Positions 23,653 to 34,300 of a stretch of 64,000 bases of DNA are shown here, one piece after another. The stretch comes from Sporobacter sp942492735 (lineage in GTDB: Bacteria > Bacillota > Clostridia > Oscillospirales > Oscillospiraceae). Within the stretch, counting starts at the first letter, position 1, and each line of letters opens with the position of its first letter. The position numbers were made by a program, and so were the translations under genes. The notes under the pieces were generated by a model. The model searched no databases, had not been told where the DNA came from, and saw only the letters and a list, made by a program, of their open reading frames with translations. The stretch covers positions 3,844,001-3,908,000 of the forward strand of contig OW818648.1 of NCBI GenBank assembly GCA_942492735.1. Reading direction: 5' to 3'.

Positions 23653-25253
23653 AAAAAATCATCTCATTGCTCCTGTGCATCATGCTTGTTTTAGGGCTTG
23701 CCGCATGTGGCAGTACGCAGAACACTGATGCAGAAAAACCAAGCGACTCCGTCAACACGCCCGCAAATAGTCCGGCTCCTGACAAGAGTCCGACACCCGA
23801 CAAGATTCCTACACCTGACATCGTCAAAATTGGTGTTGATGGTGACCCCGGAACGCTCGATCCCTATTCCGTCTCCGGCGCTGGATTCCTGACCGTTATG
23901 CGTTGCTACGGCGAGTCACTTTGGGCCTACGAAAGCGCAGACCTTGTCAAATACCGCCTCGCAGAGAGCGTTGACTTCGTCAGCGACACCGAGTGGCTGA
24001 TTCACCTGCGCAAGGACGTTACCTTCTCCAACGGCAGCCCCTTTACAGCCGCAGACGTCATTTTCACGTTTAACCATGTTGTTGAAATTAAAAGATCCTT
24101 TCTGCTGGCCAGCGTTGACTTTGAAAAGACAATTGCTGAAGATGATTACACCATCCGTCTCATTTTGACCAAGGCAGATACGACAGCGTTCCCGATCATG
24201 TCCGATATCGTGATACTTGATGATGAAACTTATGACCCTGAAACATCAGGCAAGAATCCCGTCGGCACGGGCGCTTACGTTGTCAAAGAATATGTCGTCA
24301 ACAGCACCGTAACGCTTGAAGCCCGTGACGACTATTGGGGCGGCGCTCCTGCAATAAAGAATGTTGTTTTCAAGAATATTCCTGAATCAGCTCAAAAGAT
24401 CACCGCGATTGAGACCGGTGAAGTTGACTATCTTGTATCCTGCCCCACCCAGGACGCTGACCATGTTGAAGGACTCGATGGCATCCATGTCATCAACAAG
24501 CCCTCCATCTCTCAACTCTGCCTGACCTACAACGCAGGGAAGGATTCGCCCCTGGCATCCAAGGAAGCACGTTGGGCAGTATCTTACGCTGTCAACAGTC
24601 AGGGCATCATTGACGTCGCGCTCAACGGCAAGGGCGTTGTTGCGCAGGCTCCTTTCTCCTCAGCGTGTGCTGACTACGCTCCGGCGCTTGGTAATCTCCA
24701 TGATACTTACAAGACGGGTTACAATCTTGAACTCGCAAAGAAGTACGCTGAAGAGAGCGGCCTTGTCGGAAAGACCGTCCGTCTTGTTACAAACGGTTCG
24801 GATCTCTTTGTCACTGCTGCCCAGATTATTGAGCAGTCCCTAAAGGAAATTGGCGTCAATGCCCAGGTTGTTAACTACGACCAGGCCACTGTCAGAAACC
24901 TTATCGCAGCTGAGGCGGATTGGGAAATATACGTCGCCTATATCGCAGGTTCTTCCGGATCCGGTCTTGATCTGATCTATGCGCAGATCACCAAGTTCAA
25001 TCGGACGCATTTCGATTATGACACCGCGAACTTCGAAAGCTTTAAGCAGATGGGCGATACGCTGCTGGGCACGACGGACACAGGAAAGTATAGCACACTG
25101 CTCCTTGATTATTTGACAAAATTCGAGGACTATTGCCCCCTTTATGGTATTGCTGAAATGGATACGCTCCGCGCCTGCAGAGACAACCTTGGCGGCGTAT
25201 CAACAGCCGGCCTTCAGCATGACTATATTTCAGAGTGGTATTTCATTAGCTAA
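23649..25253 (+). CDS. ABC transporter solute-binding lipoprotein (SBP family 5)
   Basis: 534 residues, start overlapping the previous stop (ATGA). Lipoprotein signal with lipobox LAAC (Cys20), then a Pro/Thr/Asp-rich linker, then the family-5 core: IGVDGDPGTLDPYS, LAESVDFVSDTEWLIHLRKDVTFSNGSPFTAADVIFT and GTGAYVVKEY. These proteins capture peptides, nickel chelates, opines or other organic solutes outside the membrane and deliver them to the DppBC pore. Gene order and overlaps show a complete importer. The ligand cannot be told from sequence; the neighbouring cupin and methyltransferase genes presumably act on it. Confidence 0.93.
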   Translation: MKKIISLLLCIMLVLGLAACGSTQNTDAEKPSDSVNTPANSPAPDKSPTPDKIPTPDIVKIGVDGDPGTLDPYSVSGAGFLTVMRCYGESLWAYESADLVKYRLAESVDFVSDTEWLIHLRKDVTFSNGSPFTAADVIFTFNHVVEIKRSFLLASVDFEKTIAEDDYTIRLILTKADTTAFPIMSDIVILDDETYDPETSGKNPVGTGAYVVKEYVVNSTVTLEARDDYWGGAPAIKNVVFKNIPESAQKITAIETGEVDYLVSCPTQDADHVEGLDGIHVINKPSISQLCLTYNAGKDSPLASKEARWAVSYAVNSQGIIDVALNGKGVVAQAPFSSACADYAPALGNLHDTYKTGYNLELAKKYAEESGLVGKTVRLVTNGSDLFVTAAQIIEQSLKEIGVNAQVVNYDQATVRNLIAAEADWEIYVAYIAGSSGSGLDLIYAQITKFNRTHFDYDTANFESFKQMGDTLLGTTDTGKYSTLLLDYLTKFEDYCPLYGIAEMDTLRACRDNLGGVSTAGLQHDYISEWYFIS

Positions 25254-25276
25254 TTTTTAATTGTCATGAAGCAATG

Positions 25277-25310
25277 GATTTGGCGGAGGAGTTCTCTCCC
25301 CCGCCAAATC
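25277..25310 (+). other. Intercistronic hairpin after the binding-protein gene
   Basis: GATTTGGCGG / CCGCCAAATC with an inner GGAG / CTCC pairing. No T-run follows. Such structures after binding-protein genes commonly protect the upstream mRNA and lower expression of the genes beyond. Confidence 0.6.
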
Positions 25311-25338
25311 GGTTATATGAGCGAAAAGGAGCTTTGAT

Positions 25339-25869
25339 ATGGGCGAATTTGATCCGTTGTTTTACAAGTTCGAAAAGGTTGAGACGCACTCAGACGGGAT
25401 GCTCCCGCAGTTTGAGGCCTATTTCCGCGGAGACTCCTGCATTAAGGGCGCGCAGATTTATCTGCCGTACCGGGCGTACATGAAGCCGGGTGTGATCGAC
25501 CCGGAACCGCATTTTCATCGCGATGAGGAATACCTCGCATTCGTCGGACACGATCTGCGCAACGCATTTGAGTCGTTCGATGCGGAAATCGAGATGTGGC
25601 TCGGCGAGGATTACGACACCATGGAAAAGATTGTTATCACAAAGCCCACGATGATTCGCGTGCCGCAATTCTATTGGCACGGCCCTATCGAGATCAAGCG
25701 GATCGGAAAGCCGCTGTTCTTCCAGCCGGTGCTGTATAACAGCCGGTATTACGCGATCAGGCGCCGAGAGAATTCGGCGGGCAAGGTGTACTTTGACACC
25801 TTGTGTGAAGGAATGCCCTCCGGCGGGAAAATTTGCACGTTTCCCCCGGTTCGCTCTGAAATGAGGTGA
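25339..25869 (+). CDS. Cupin-like protein without Cys cluster
   Basis: 176 residues, AAAAGGAGC upstream of the ATG. Single domain of the family first seen in 18601-19809: AYFRGDSC, then HFHRDEEYLAFVG (H58, H60, E63/E64), SFDAEIEMWLGED, PTMIRVPQFYWHGP (H114). The putative metal ligands of the cupin are all kept, but the protein stops where the Cys cluster would begin (only one late Cys), so the two parts are separable. Ten nucleotides separate it from the next homologue. Confidence 0.72.
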   Translation: MGEFDPLFYKFEKVETHSDGMLPQFEAYFRGDSCIKGAQIYLPYRAYMKPGVIDPEPHFHRDEEYLAFVGHDLRNAFESFDAEIEMWLGEDYDTMEKIVITKPTMIRVPQFYWHGPIEIKRIGKPLFFQPVLYNSRYYAIRRRENSAGKVYFDTLCEGMPSGGKICTFPPVRSEMR

Positions 25870-25878
25870 GGTGCTGAT

Positions 25879-26520
25879 ATGTCGAAATACGATCATCTGA
25901 TTTATACGTTTGAAAAGCAATATAACGAGTGGGGCGATTTCATGCCGCCCTACCAGGCGTACTTCCGCGGACATGACTGTATGCCTGATTCCAGCCTGTA
26001 CGCAAGCTACCGCTGCTATATGAAGGAGGCATTCGTTGACCGGGAGGCCAACTACCATTCTGAGGAGGAGTACCTCTGTTTCACCGGTTATGACATGGTC
26101 GATCCATGGGGATCGTTCGACGCGGAGATTGAGTTCTGGATCGGTAAGTCGCTCGACAAGCTCGAAAAGCACATTATCACAGAACCGACAATTGTCCGTA
26201 TCCCGCCGTACCACTGGCATTGCCCTCTTGAGTATAAGCGCGTTTCGAAGCCTGTGTATTTACAGGTGCTCGGCACGCGGGGCAAATTTGGTCCCTTTTT
26301 CCAGAGGATCGACGAGGCCGGCAATATCTATATTGAATATGTCGGCGCCAGCGGTCACAAGCCCTGCCTGCTCGACAGGGAAAAGCAGTGCACCTTCTGC
26401 GGCAAGTGTTTCAAGGTCAATCGGCTTTTCAATCCTGAAAGCCCGCAGACCGCCACCGAAGCTGCCCAGCGGCACATGGCTTTGCAGAAGACGCTCAATC
26501 TGTCGGCGGGCGAGTCATAG
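25879..26520 (+). CDS. Cupin-like protein with Cys cluster and altered metal site
   Basis: 213 residues; GAGGTG upstream of the ATG. Same family (AYFRGHDCMP, EEEYLCFTG, SFDAEIEFWIGKS, PTIVRIPPYHWHCP). The first His of the H-x-H core is replaced: ANYH (Asn58-Tyr-His60), so metal binding may be weakened or changed. The C-terminal cluster C-x7-CTFCGKC is present, followed by a 45-residue helical tail not found in the other copies. Confidence 0.72.
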   Translation: MSKYDHLIYTFEKQYNEWGDFMPPYQAYFRGHDCMPDSSLYASYRCYMKEAFVDREANYHSEEEYLCFTGYDMVDPWGSFDAEIEFWIGKSLDKLEKHIITEPTIVRIPPYHWHCPLEYKRVSKPVYLQVLGTRGKFGPFFQRIDEAGNIYIEYVGASGHKPCLLDREKQCTFCGKCFKVNRLFNPESPQTATEAAQRHMALQKTLNLSAGES

Positions 26521-26601
26521 AAGGGAGAATCCTAACGCTCCCGTTCAGCAAAGATGAACTCACATCATTATCGTAATAGTAAGCGAATCGAGGAATATCA
26601 A

Positions 26602-27171
26602 ATGAGCGAACAAAAATATGGGGACCTTGTGTATTCTTTTGTCCCCGAAGTTAACAACTGGGGAAGTTTTTTACCCCCAACCCAGCTTTATTTTCGGGGC
26701 GAGAAGAATATACCGGGCGCCAAGTTTTTCGCGCCATTCCGGCCTTATATGGCGCCCGTTTTTCTTGACAAGGTGCCGCATTACCATTTGGCGGAAGAAT
26801 ATCTCACCTTCGTGGGGGCCGATATTGTCAACGCATACGAGTCCTTCGACGCAGAAATCGAGTTCTGGATCGGTGAGGACGTACACAATATGGAAAAATA
26901 CATCATCAACACGCCGACGATTATCCGAGTACCGGCGGGCATGTGGCATTGCCCGCTTGACTTCAAACGCGTTGACAAACCTGTGTTCTTCCAACCCGCG
27001 CTGCTGTCCGGCGTTTTCGGCGCGTACAAGTTAGAGACCGACGACGACGGAAACGAGAAAATTGTATACAGCGAAATGGGCGCAAAACAATGCGTCGATG
27101 ATCCCAGTATCAATTGCAAAAACTGCGGAAAATGTTATAGAGATATTCTCGAGAGAAATAAGAAGGGCTGA
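26602..27171 (+). CDS. Cupin-like protein with Cys cluster
   Basis: 189 residues from the ATG at 26602 (GAGGA upstream; an in-frame ATG 16 codons earlier lacks an RBS). Keeps the full pattern: PHYHLAEEYLTFVG (H60, H62, E65/E66), SFDAEIEFWIGED, PTIIRVPAGMWHCP, and the terminal cluster C-x7-CKNCGKC. Its stop is one base before the start of the methyltransferase-like gene, so the two products are probably made together. Confidence 0.73.
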   Translation: MSEQKYGDLVYSFVPEVNNWGSFLPPTQLYFRGEKNIPGAKFFAPFRPYMAPVFLDKVPHYHLAEEYLTFVGADIVNAYESFDAEIEFWIGEDVHNMEKYIINTPTIIRVPAGMWHCPLDFKRVDKPVFFQPALLSGVFGAYKLETDDDGNEKIVYSEMGAKQCVDDPSINCKNCGKCYRDILERNKKG

Positions 27172-27172
27172 C

Positions 27173-28276
27173 ATGAACGAAAGCAAGTACTTAATTCCGG
27201 AATTTAGTCCGACAGAGCTTCGGATCGTTGGCGAACGCCCCAGTAATTTCGGTCCGCCGACGCCGCTGTTTGATTACCCGGTGTCTTTAAAAGAAAACAT
27301 GTTGGCGACGTATGCCAAAAAGCCGATCTGGGAAGCTACCGGCGTTGAACAAATCAGGTTTTCGCCGAAGTGCAACCCGGATAATATCGCACGGGCATTC
27401 GTGTTTGATGCCACACAAACGCCGAGGTCCGGCGGCACTGATATGTTTGGCGTCGAATGGGAGTATATTCCCCAAGTCGGGGGGTCCATGGTCCGGCCGG
27501 GCAAACCGCTCATTGGTGACGCAAATGAGCTCAAAGATAAAATGACGTGGCCGGATATTGAGAAATGGGATTGGAATGACTGCGCTGAAGCCAATATTCA
27601 TTACCTATCAGCTGATTCTTATAATACTTGTATCTTCTTAAACGGCTGGTATGAACGTCTCATATCATTGATGGACTTTGAGGGCGCCGTTGTGGCAATG
27701 ATCGATGATGACCAGAAGGATGCAGTTAAGGCATTCTTCGATCAGCTTTCTGATCTGTATATCAGAATCTTTGATAAGTATCTTAGATATTTTCCGCTGA
27801 TAGACGGCTTCTGCATTCATGATGATTGGGGCTCGCAGAAAGAGACATTCTTCTCGCCGGCAACTGTCGAGGAGATGATCGTGCCGTATATGAAGCGTGT
27901 CACCGATTACCTGCACGCGAGAGGCAAGATCTGCGAGTTGCACAGTTGCGGTCAGCTTATGAAGCAAGTCCCCAATATTATTGCTGCCGGCTGGGATAGC
28001 TGGTCACCGCAAGCAATGAACGATACGCACAAAATTTACGAGCTTTATGGTGATAAACTCCTTGTCGCAGTAATTCCGGAGCCTTTTGATCCCGACAAGG
28101 CAACGGACGAGGAGCAGCGCGAGGCAGCCAGAAAATTCGCTGATAAATTCTGCAGGACCGACAGACCCTCATTATTTAATCCGTATGGCGCACGTTATCT
28201 AACGACCGCTTTTCATCAGGAGCTTTATAAACACTCACGTATTAACTACGCATCTTTTAAGGAGCATCAACTGTAA
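27173..28276 (+). CDS. URO-D/MtaA-family protein, paralogue of the 7036 gene
   Basis: 367 residues. Closely related to 7036-8130 along its whole length: NPDNIARAF, PQVGGSMVRPGKP, LNGWYERLIS, SPATVEEMIVPYMKRVTD and ELHSCGQLMKQVPN. It keeps H-x-C-G (in ELHSCG, near residue 262), the zinc motif of MtaA/CmuA-type methyltransferases. Last gene of the operon, directly after the third cupin/Cys protein. Likely a methyl- or alkyl-transferring enzyme acting on the imported compound; the absence of a corrinoid protein gene here means its partner lies elsewhere or the chemistry differs. Confidence 0.85.
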   Translation: MNESKYLIPEFSPTELRIVGERPSNFGPPTPLFDYPVSLKENMLATYAKKPIWEATGVEQIRFSPKCNPDNIARAFVFDATQTPRSGGTDMFGVEWEYIPQVGGSMVRPGKPLIGDANELKDKMTWPDIEKWDWNDCAEANIHYLSADSYNTCIFLNGWYERLISLMDFEGAVVAMIDDDQKDAVKAFFDQLSDLYIRIFDKYLRYFPLIDGFCIHDDWGSQKETFFSPATVEEMIVPYMKRVTDYLHARGKICELHSCGQLMKQVPNIIAAGWDSWSPQAMNDTHKIYELYGDKLLVAVIPEPFDPDKATDEEQREAARKFADKFCRTDRPSLFNPYGARYLTTAFHQELYKHSRINYASFKEHQL

Positions 28277-28313
28277 GATTCTCTCGTTTTTTTAAGAAGA
28301 CCTACTCGGGGAT

Positions 28314-28352
28314 GCCAAGAAACCGGAAGCTAAACGCTTCCGGTTTCTTGGC
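28314..28352. terminator. Strong bidirectional hairpin between convergent genes
   Basis: A perfect 17-bp stem (GCCAAGAAACCGGAAGC and its complement, loop TAAAC) lies between the end of the plus-strand operon (28276) and the end of the giant minus-strand gene (28382). Downstream plus-strand sequence is TTAATTTTT after 10 nt. It also forms the left flank of repeat copy 2. Confidence 0.75.
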
Positions 28353-28381
28353 GAAATGCTCTTAATTTTTCAGCGATCAAA

Positions 28382-31300
28382 TCAAGACGAATGAACCGTC
28401 CCCTTGTCTTGTATCAGTGCGGCGATCATTCTAGCTGCCTCTGCGCGCGTTGCGTTCGCCTGCGGTTTAAAGCTGCCGTCATCGGTCCCAGTTATGATTC
28501 CGGCGCGATGCATCGTCATGACGGCGCTCAGGGCATACGCGGAGATATCAGCGCTGTCAACAAACGATGCTGTTTGATCAGTCGGCAGGGTGTGCTTCAT
28601 TATTTTTTCAATATAATGCACCAGCATAACGGCGATATCCTGACGCTTCACCGGCGCGTCTGGGGTAAACTTGCCATCATAACCTGTGATGACGCCTGTA
28701 TCAAATGCCCACTTAACAGCATTAAAATACCAGTCTGTCGTTTTGACGTCGTCAAACGGCGTTGTTCTGCTGACGACAGCGGGTGCGCCCGAAAGGTTGT
28801 ACAGGATCTGAGCCAGCTCCGCTTTTGTCATGCTCCCTTCAGGATTAAACAGGCTGCCGCTGGGCCCTTTCATGATCTCTCTGGCCGCAAGATAGTAGAC
28901 ATCATCCCTGTACCAGCCAGAGACATCTGTGAAGCTGATGTCGTTATAACCGACGGCGTATGTTGAAAAGTGCGTCGTCGTAAACGTCACCAGGCCGGTG
29001 GACGGGTCGTAGTTGCAGTTCGGCACTGTTATAAGCGCGCCGCTGTCGGAGATGTAATAAATGACGATTTTACTTGTGTCCTCTCCTGCCGCCGGTGTAT
29101 ATGGAATACTGACTGTTACTGTGCCGCCGCCGAAGTTTGATACCGTCGTATTGCCTGAGGTTACAGTTAAGTCATATATCGGCCTGTCACCGACTCGCTC
29201 TTTATACTCGGCAGACAGTGCCACATCGTCCAGTGAAGCGGCAGTTATAATGATGTCACCGCCCGCCTTCGCATCAATTGCCGCCAGCGCTGTTTCGTCG
29301 AAGGTAACGCTGACCATCGATGACGAGATGGTCAATGCGTCGATACCGCTGCTTGTGATCGTGTCGAACGCAGCTCGCGGGATGGTAACTGAAACGCCGG
29401 CCGTATCGTTTTTGGTGCCTATGCTGATCACAACCTCGGGTTGTGTGTTTTGCTTAGCCGCTTCCTTCACGGCGTCGCCAGTTGCGGCGGCGAGCTCGTC
29501 TTGAGCGACAATTGCAGAAACAGTGCCGTTTGTGCCGCCTGAGGCATTCATTGTCATCGTCGCCGTCGTTGTGCCTCCGGAAGTAGTGAGTGTTATCTGC
29601 ATAGTGGGTGTGTTATTACCGCCTCCGCTTCCCGACGGTGATGACGGTGTTGACGGCGTTGTATCGCTGATCTCTATGGTGAGCGCGGCCGGGTTGCCTT
29701 GATCAAACGTTATCGTCAGTGGGAGACTTCCTGTGGATCGTGTCGCGAGGTAAGCTTTTTTAATCACCAATGTATTACCCGAAACGCTGTAATTGCCCGT
29801 GCCGATAGAAGCGCTTCCAGCCTTGATATCGGTGATATTGCCGGCGCTGCCCCATGTGACCGTTGTTTGCACATTGGCTTGATTGGCGGGATTCTTGTCA
29901 AAGCTGCCGCTATTGGGGGAAACAGTGGCACTGATTACAGGCGCGGTATAGCTGTATGTCACACTCGTGTTTGATTGATCGCCGGTCATATAGTTCGTAC
30001 CGTCGCCGATGGCGGTCACCTTGAAGGTGAAGACGCCGGTCCCGGCTGCGACAATGGCAGCAGTAAAGTCATAAAATGCGTCGGAAATGCCCGTAATAGG
30101 GCTGCCGGAAGCCGTACTTCCCTTGTGGAGCTGAATCGTGTAGCTAACGGCGCCTGTTACGGTGCCCCAGGTCGCTTTGGCCGGTGTCGTCGTATCCCAC
30201 AAAAGGCTCCCAGGCGCGCTCAGCTTTATGATGACCGTCATCGGCACGGTAATGTCAACCGTATCCGTTCCGTCGCTGACTGTAACCTTGATGGTTGTCG
30301 CGCCTGAGGCGACGCCGACGATTGTTATTGTTCCGGTGCTTAGGGTTGCTGTCGCTATTGATGACTCCGGCCCGGTTACAATACCTGTGATGGACAGCAC
30401 ATCTCCGGTATCCAGATCCTCCGCGATATCGGCGGCGGTAAAGCTTGTGCTGTTGCCCGCAAGCAGGTCCAATACCGGCAGAGTGCTTTTCACTGTCGGC
30501 GCATGATTGACTGTCCACTTTGCGTAGAGAGTACAGTCGCTTGTTACCGTATCAACTCCAAAATTCCATGCATTGGCGCAGGCTGATTCTTTATACCAGC
30601 CTCTGAAGGCAAACCCCGGCTGTACCGGTGCATTAGGCGTGCTTAACGCCGCGCCCGACGTGATGCTAAGGCTTGATATCGGACTGCCGCCCTGCGAATC
30701 GAAGGTGACAGTGCGGCTGGGAGTCACAGTATAATAGGCGTTGCTATCGGGAACGAAAGGGGCGCCGCTGAGCGCGACAGTGCCGGCCTGGTTGTAGATG
30801 CTTAGTCCTAAAGCGCTGCCAGCACTGCCGGCACTTTCTTGTCCGGGGCCGCCGCCGCCGCCAGCTGCGTTGTTTCCCGTAAATGCGCTGTCGGTAATCA
30901 TCAGCGAACCATTGGCAACATAAACTGCCCCGCCCTGTGCGCTGCCCCCACTGCCGCCGAAGCCGCCGACGCCCATGCCGGCAGGGGGCCCATAACCATA
31001 TCCTCTGCCGCCGCTGCCGCCGGCAGCCGTGTTCCCGGTAAATGCGCAACCGGTTACAGTCAGGGACCCATTTGCAACATATATTGCACCGCCGTATGCG
31101 GCGCCGCCGCTGCCGCCGTTGCCGCCAACGGTTTCACTGACCCACGCACCGGTGCCCCCGGTGCCTCCGGCGGCGCTGTTATTATTAAGAATGATGTTGT
31201 CGAGAGTTACCGTTCCCCCGGTGATCAGAAGGCCGCCACCATTACTGCTGCTGCCGCCGAGTCCATTGTACGAGGGCCAAACGAAATTGGATCCGTTGCT

Positions 31301-34300
31301 CCCTACCACCCTGCCGTCGGCAATTGTGAGACCTTTGACGGTCACAGTTCCGCCGCTGATCTCAAAGACGCGGAAGCTGTTGCTGCCGCTGATGGTCACA
31401 CCGGAGCCGGTGCCATCGATGGTCAGGTTCGTATTGATCACCGGCAGCGGGCTTTGCAGCGCGATTGTTCCAAGTCCGCTCTGGAAAGTGATGGTGAGAC
31501 CTGATGAGGCATTTTGAATGGCATAACGGAGCGTACCGGGACTTCCGTCATCGGTTGTCAATGTCACAACTAAGGTGGTCGGGTTAAAAACAACCGCGGC
31601 AGTCTGACTCACCGTCACACTATCCGTCGTATCCCTAGCAGTATAGATCACCGTCTCGGCCAGTGTATTGGTCACGGTGAAGGTCGTTATACCATTATTG
31701 TCGGTCAGCCCGCTGCTCACCGGTATGATGGTTGAATTACCGGTCCCCTGACTTAAAGCAACCGTCTTGCCACTGACGGGATTGCCTTTGGCGTCTCTTA
31801 AAGTGACTGTTATGGTCGAGGCAGTATGCCCGTCCGCCATAATGCTCGCAGGGTTTGCCACGACCCCGGATTGCGCGGCGGTGACCGCACCTGTTAAGAA
31901 GGCTGCCGCGGCAGTCTGTGTTATTGTCACGTTGTCCGTTGTATCCCTGGCTGTATAGGTGACCGTCTCTGCCTTTGTGTTTTTCACTGTGAAGGTCGCT
32001 GTGCCATTACCATCGGTAAGACCGCTGTTGACCGGTGTTATCGTTGAAATCCCGCTCCCTTGGCTTAATGTGACCGTCTTACCGATCACGGGATTGCCGT
32101 TGTCATCTATTAAAGTCACTTTGATGGTTGAGGCGGCAACGCCGTCCGCCGGTACGCTGGTCGGGATGGCTGTGGCCGTGGATTGCGCGGCGCCGGGAGA
32201 CGTGAACGTCACCATGACAGTCTCAGTTATTGTCACTTTATCCGTCGTATCCCTGGCTGTATAAGTCACCGTCTCAACCTGGAGATCGGTCACGGTGAAG
32301 ATCGCTATGCCGTTTTGATCGGTAAGACCATTGTTTACAGATAAGATGTTTGAGCTGCCGGTCCCCTGGCTTAAGGTGACCGTCTTGCCGCTCACGGGAT
32401 TGCCGTTGGCGTCCAGTAAAGTCACTGTGATGGTTGCGCTTGTCAAGCCGTCCGCTGCGCAGCTCGACGGTATAACTGTGACCGTGGCTCGTTGGGTAGC
32501 GGACGGTGTGAAAGTAACCGTGGGGGTCTGTGTCAGAGTTATACCATGCGTTGTATCCATGACAGTATAGGTTACTGTCTCAGCCGTCGTATTCGTCACG
32601 GTGAAGATTACCGTGCCGGTACCGTCGGTAAACCCGTTATTGGTTGATAGGATATTTGAATGGCCGCTTCCCTGGCTTAAGGTTACCGCTTTTCCGCTGC
32701 CTGCAGGGCTGCCGTTTGAATCCTCCAATGTTACTGTAATCGTCGCGGCGGTTAAACCGTCTGCCGCCGCTTCGGACGGATCGACCGTGACCGTGGATTC
32801 CGCGGAAACGGCTGCGAGACTGTTGTAAAAGCTGTTATTTCCGGGAGTAAAGGTCACATTGATTAGCCTGATAACACCGCTCTGATTATAAAGATCAAAG
32901 CCGTGGGGGCTTCCGTTGCTGCAGTTGTATCCGCCTGTCCCTTTATTACCACCGGTGGTGCTATTGCCGGAAAACTCTATGTCGGTGGCTGTCAGCGACC
33001 CACTGCCGATAAGGATTGCTCCACCGTCACCGTTACCGCCGCTGCCGTCATAATAACCGTTTCGGCTGTTGCCGCCGTTGCCGCCAGCGGCGCTATTGTT
33101 GTTAAGCTGACTGTCCGTGATCGTCATTGATCCGGTATTTTGATAGATCGCCCCGCCGCTGCCGGTGCCGCCATTGCCGCCGCGTTGGCCGGTACCGCCG
33201 CCGCCGCCATTGCCGCCATTGCCGCTGCTGGCTCTGTTACTCGCAAACTGGCTGCCCGTGATCGTCAATGACCCGGCGTTTACATAAATCGCCCCACCGA
33301 TGCCGCCGCCGCCGCTGCCGGCAGGCGCGCCGGAATACATGCTGCTGCTGCCGCCGTTACCGCCGTTGCTGCCGGTCGCATGATTGCTGTTAAACTGACT
33401 GTCCAAGATCGTCAGCGACCCGTTCGTCATATAAATTGCACCGCCGCAGCCGTAGCCGCCGCTCCCGCCTCCGCCGGATTGCGCCACAACGTCAGGCCCG
33501 CTGCCGCCGCTGCCGCCGAGCGCGGTATTATTATTGAAAGAGACATCGTCGATTGTAACCGTACCTGCGGTGATCAGTATCCCGCCGCCTTGACCTTCTT
33601 GGCCGCTACCGCCGCCGCTGCTAATGCTGTTGCCTGCCGAATACGAGATGGTCCCGTTCGCCCCATTGCTCCCGGCTGCCATGCCGCCCGAGATGGTAAT
33701 ACCCTTGATGGACACCGCTCCGCTGGTCACCTGGAAGACCCGGCACTGGTTTTGACCGCTGACTGTGATGTCAACCCCTGTACCGTCAATGCTTAAATCT
33801 TTATTGATAACCAGCGGGCCGCCCAGATTGATTGACCCCGTGAGTCCGCTCTGGATGGTGATCGTCGTTCCCGGCGGCGCGTTATCGACAGCGTAGCGCA
33901 GCGTGCCAAGGCTGCTGCCATCGTTCAAGTTGCGCACACTCCAGTCATACGAACCGAAGGTTACCACAGCGGTCTGAGCCAGCGTTATGTTATCCGTTGT
34001 GTTTGTAGCTGTATAGGTCACCTGCTCGGCCGCGGTATCGGTCACGGTGAATATCGCTGTGCCGCTGCCGTTCGTTACGGCACTGGCAGGTGTTATCGTT
34101 GAACTCCCGCTGCCTTTGCTCAGGACCACCGTCTTCCCGGAAACCGGGCTCCCATCGGCGAGCTTCAAGGTCACTGTAATCGCTGATTGATCATTGCCGT
34201 CAGCGATGACACTGGTTGGTGTGGCCACAACCGTGGACAGCGCGGCATCTGGCAGCTCGAAAGTGACCACAGCTGTCTGATTCAGCGTGACGCTGTCCCA

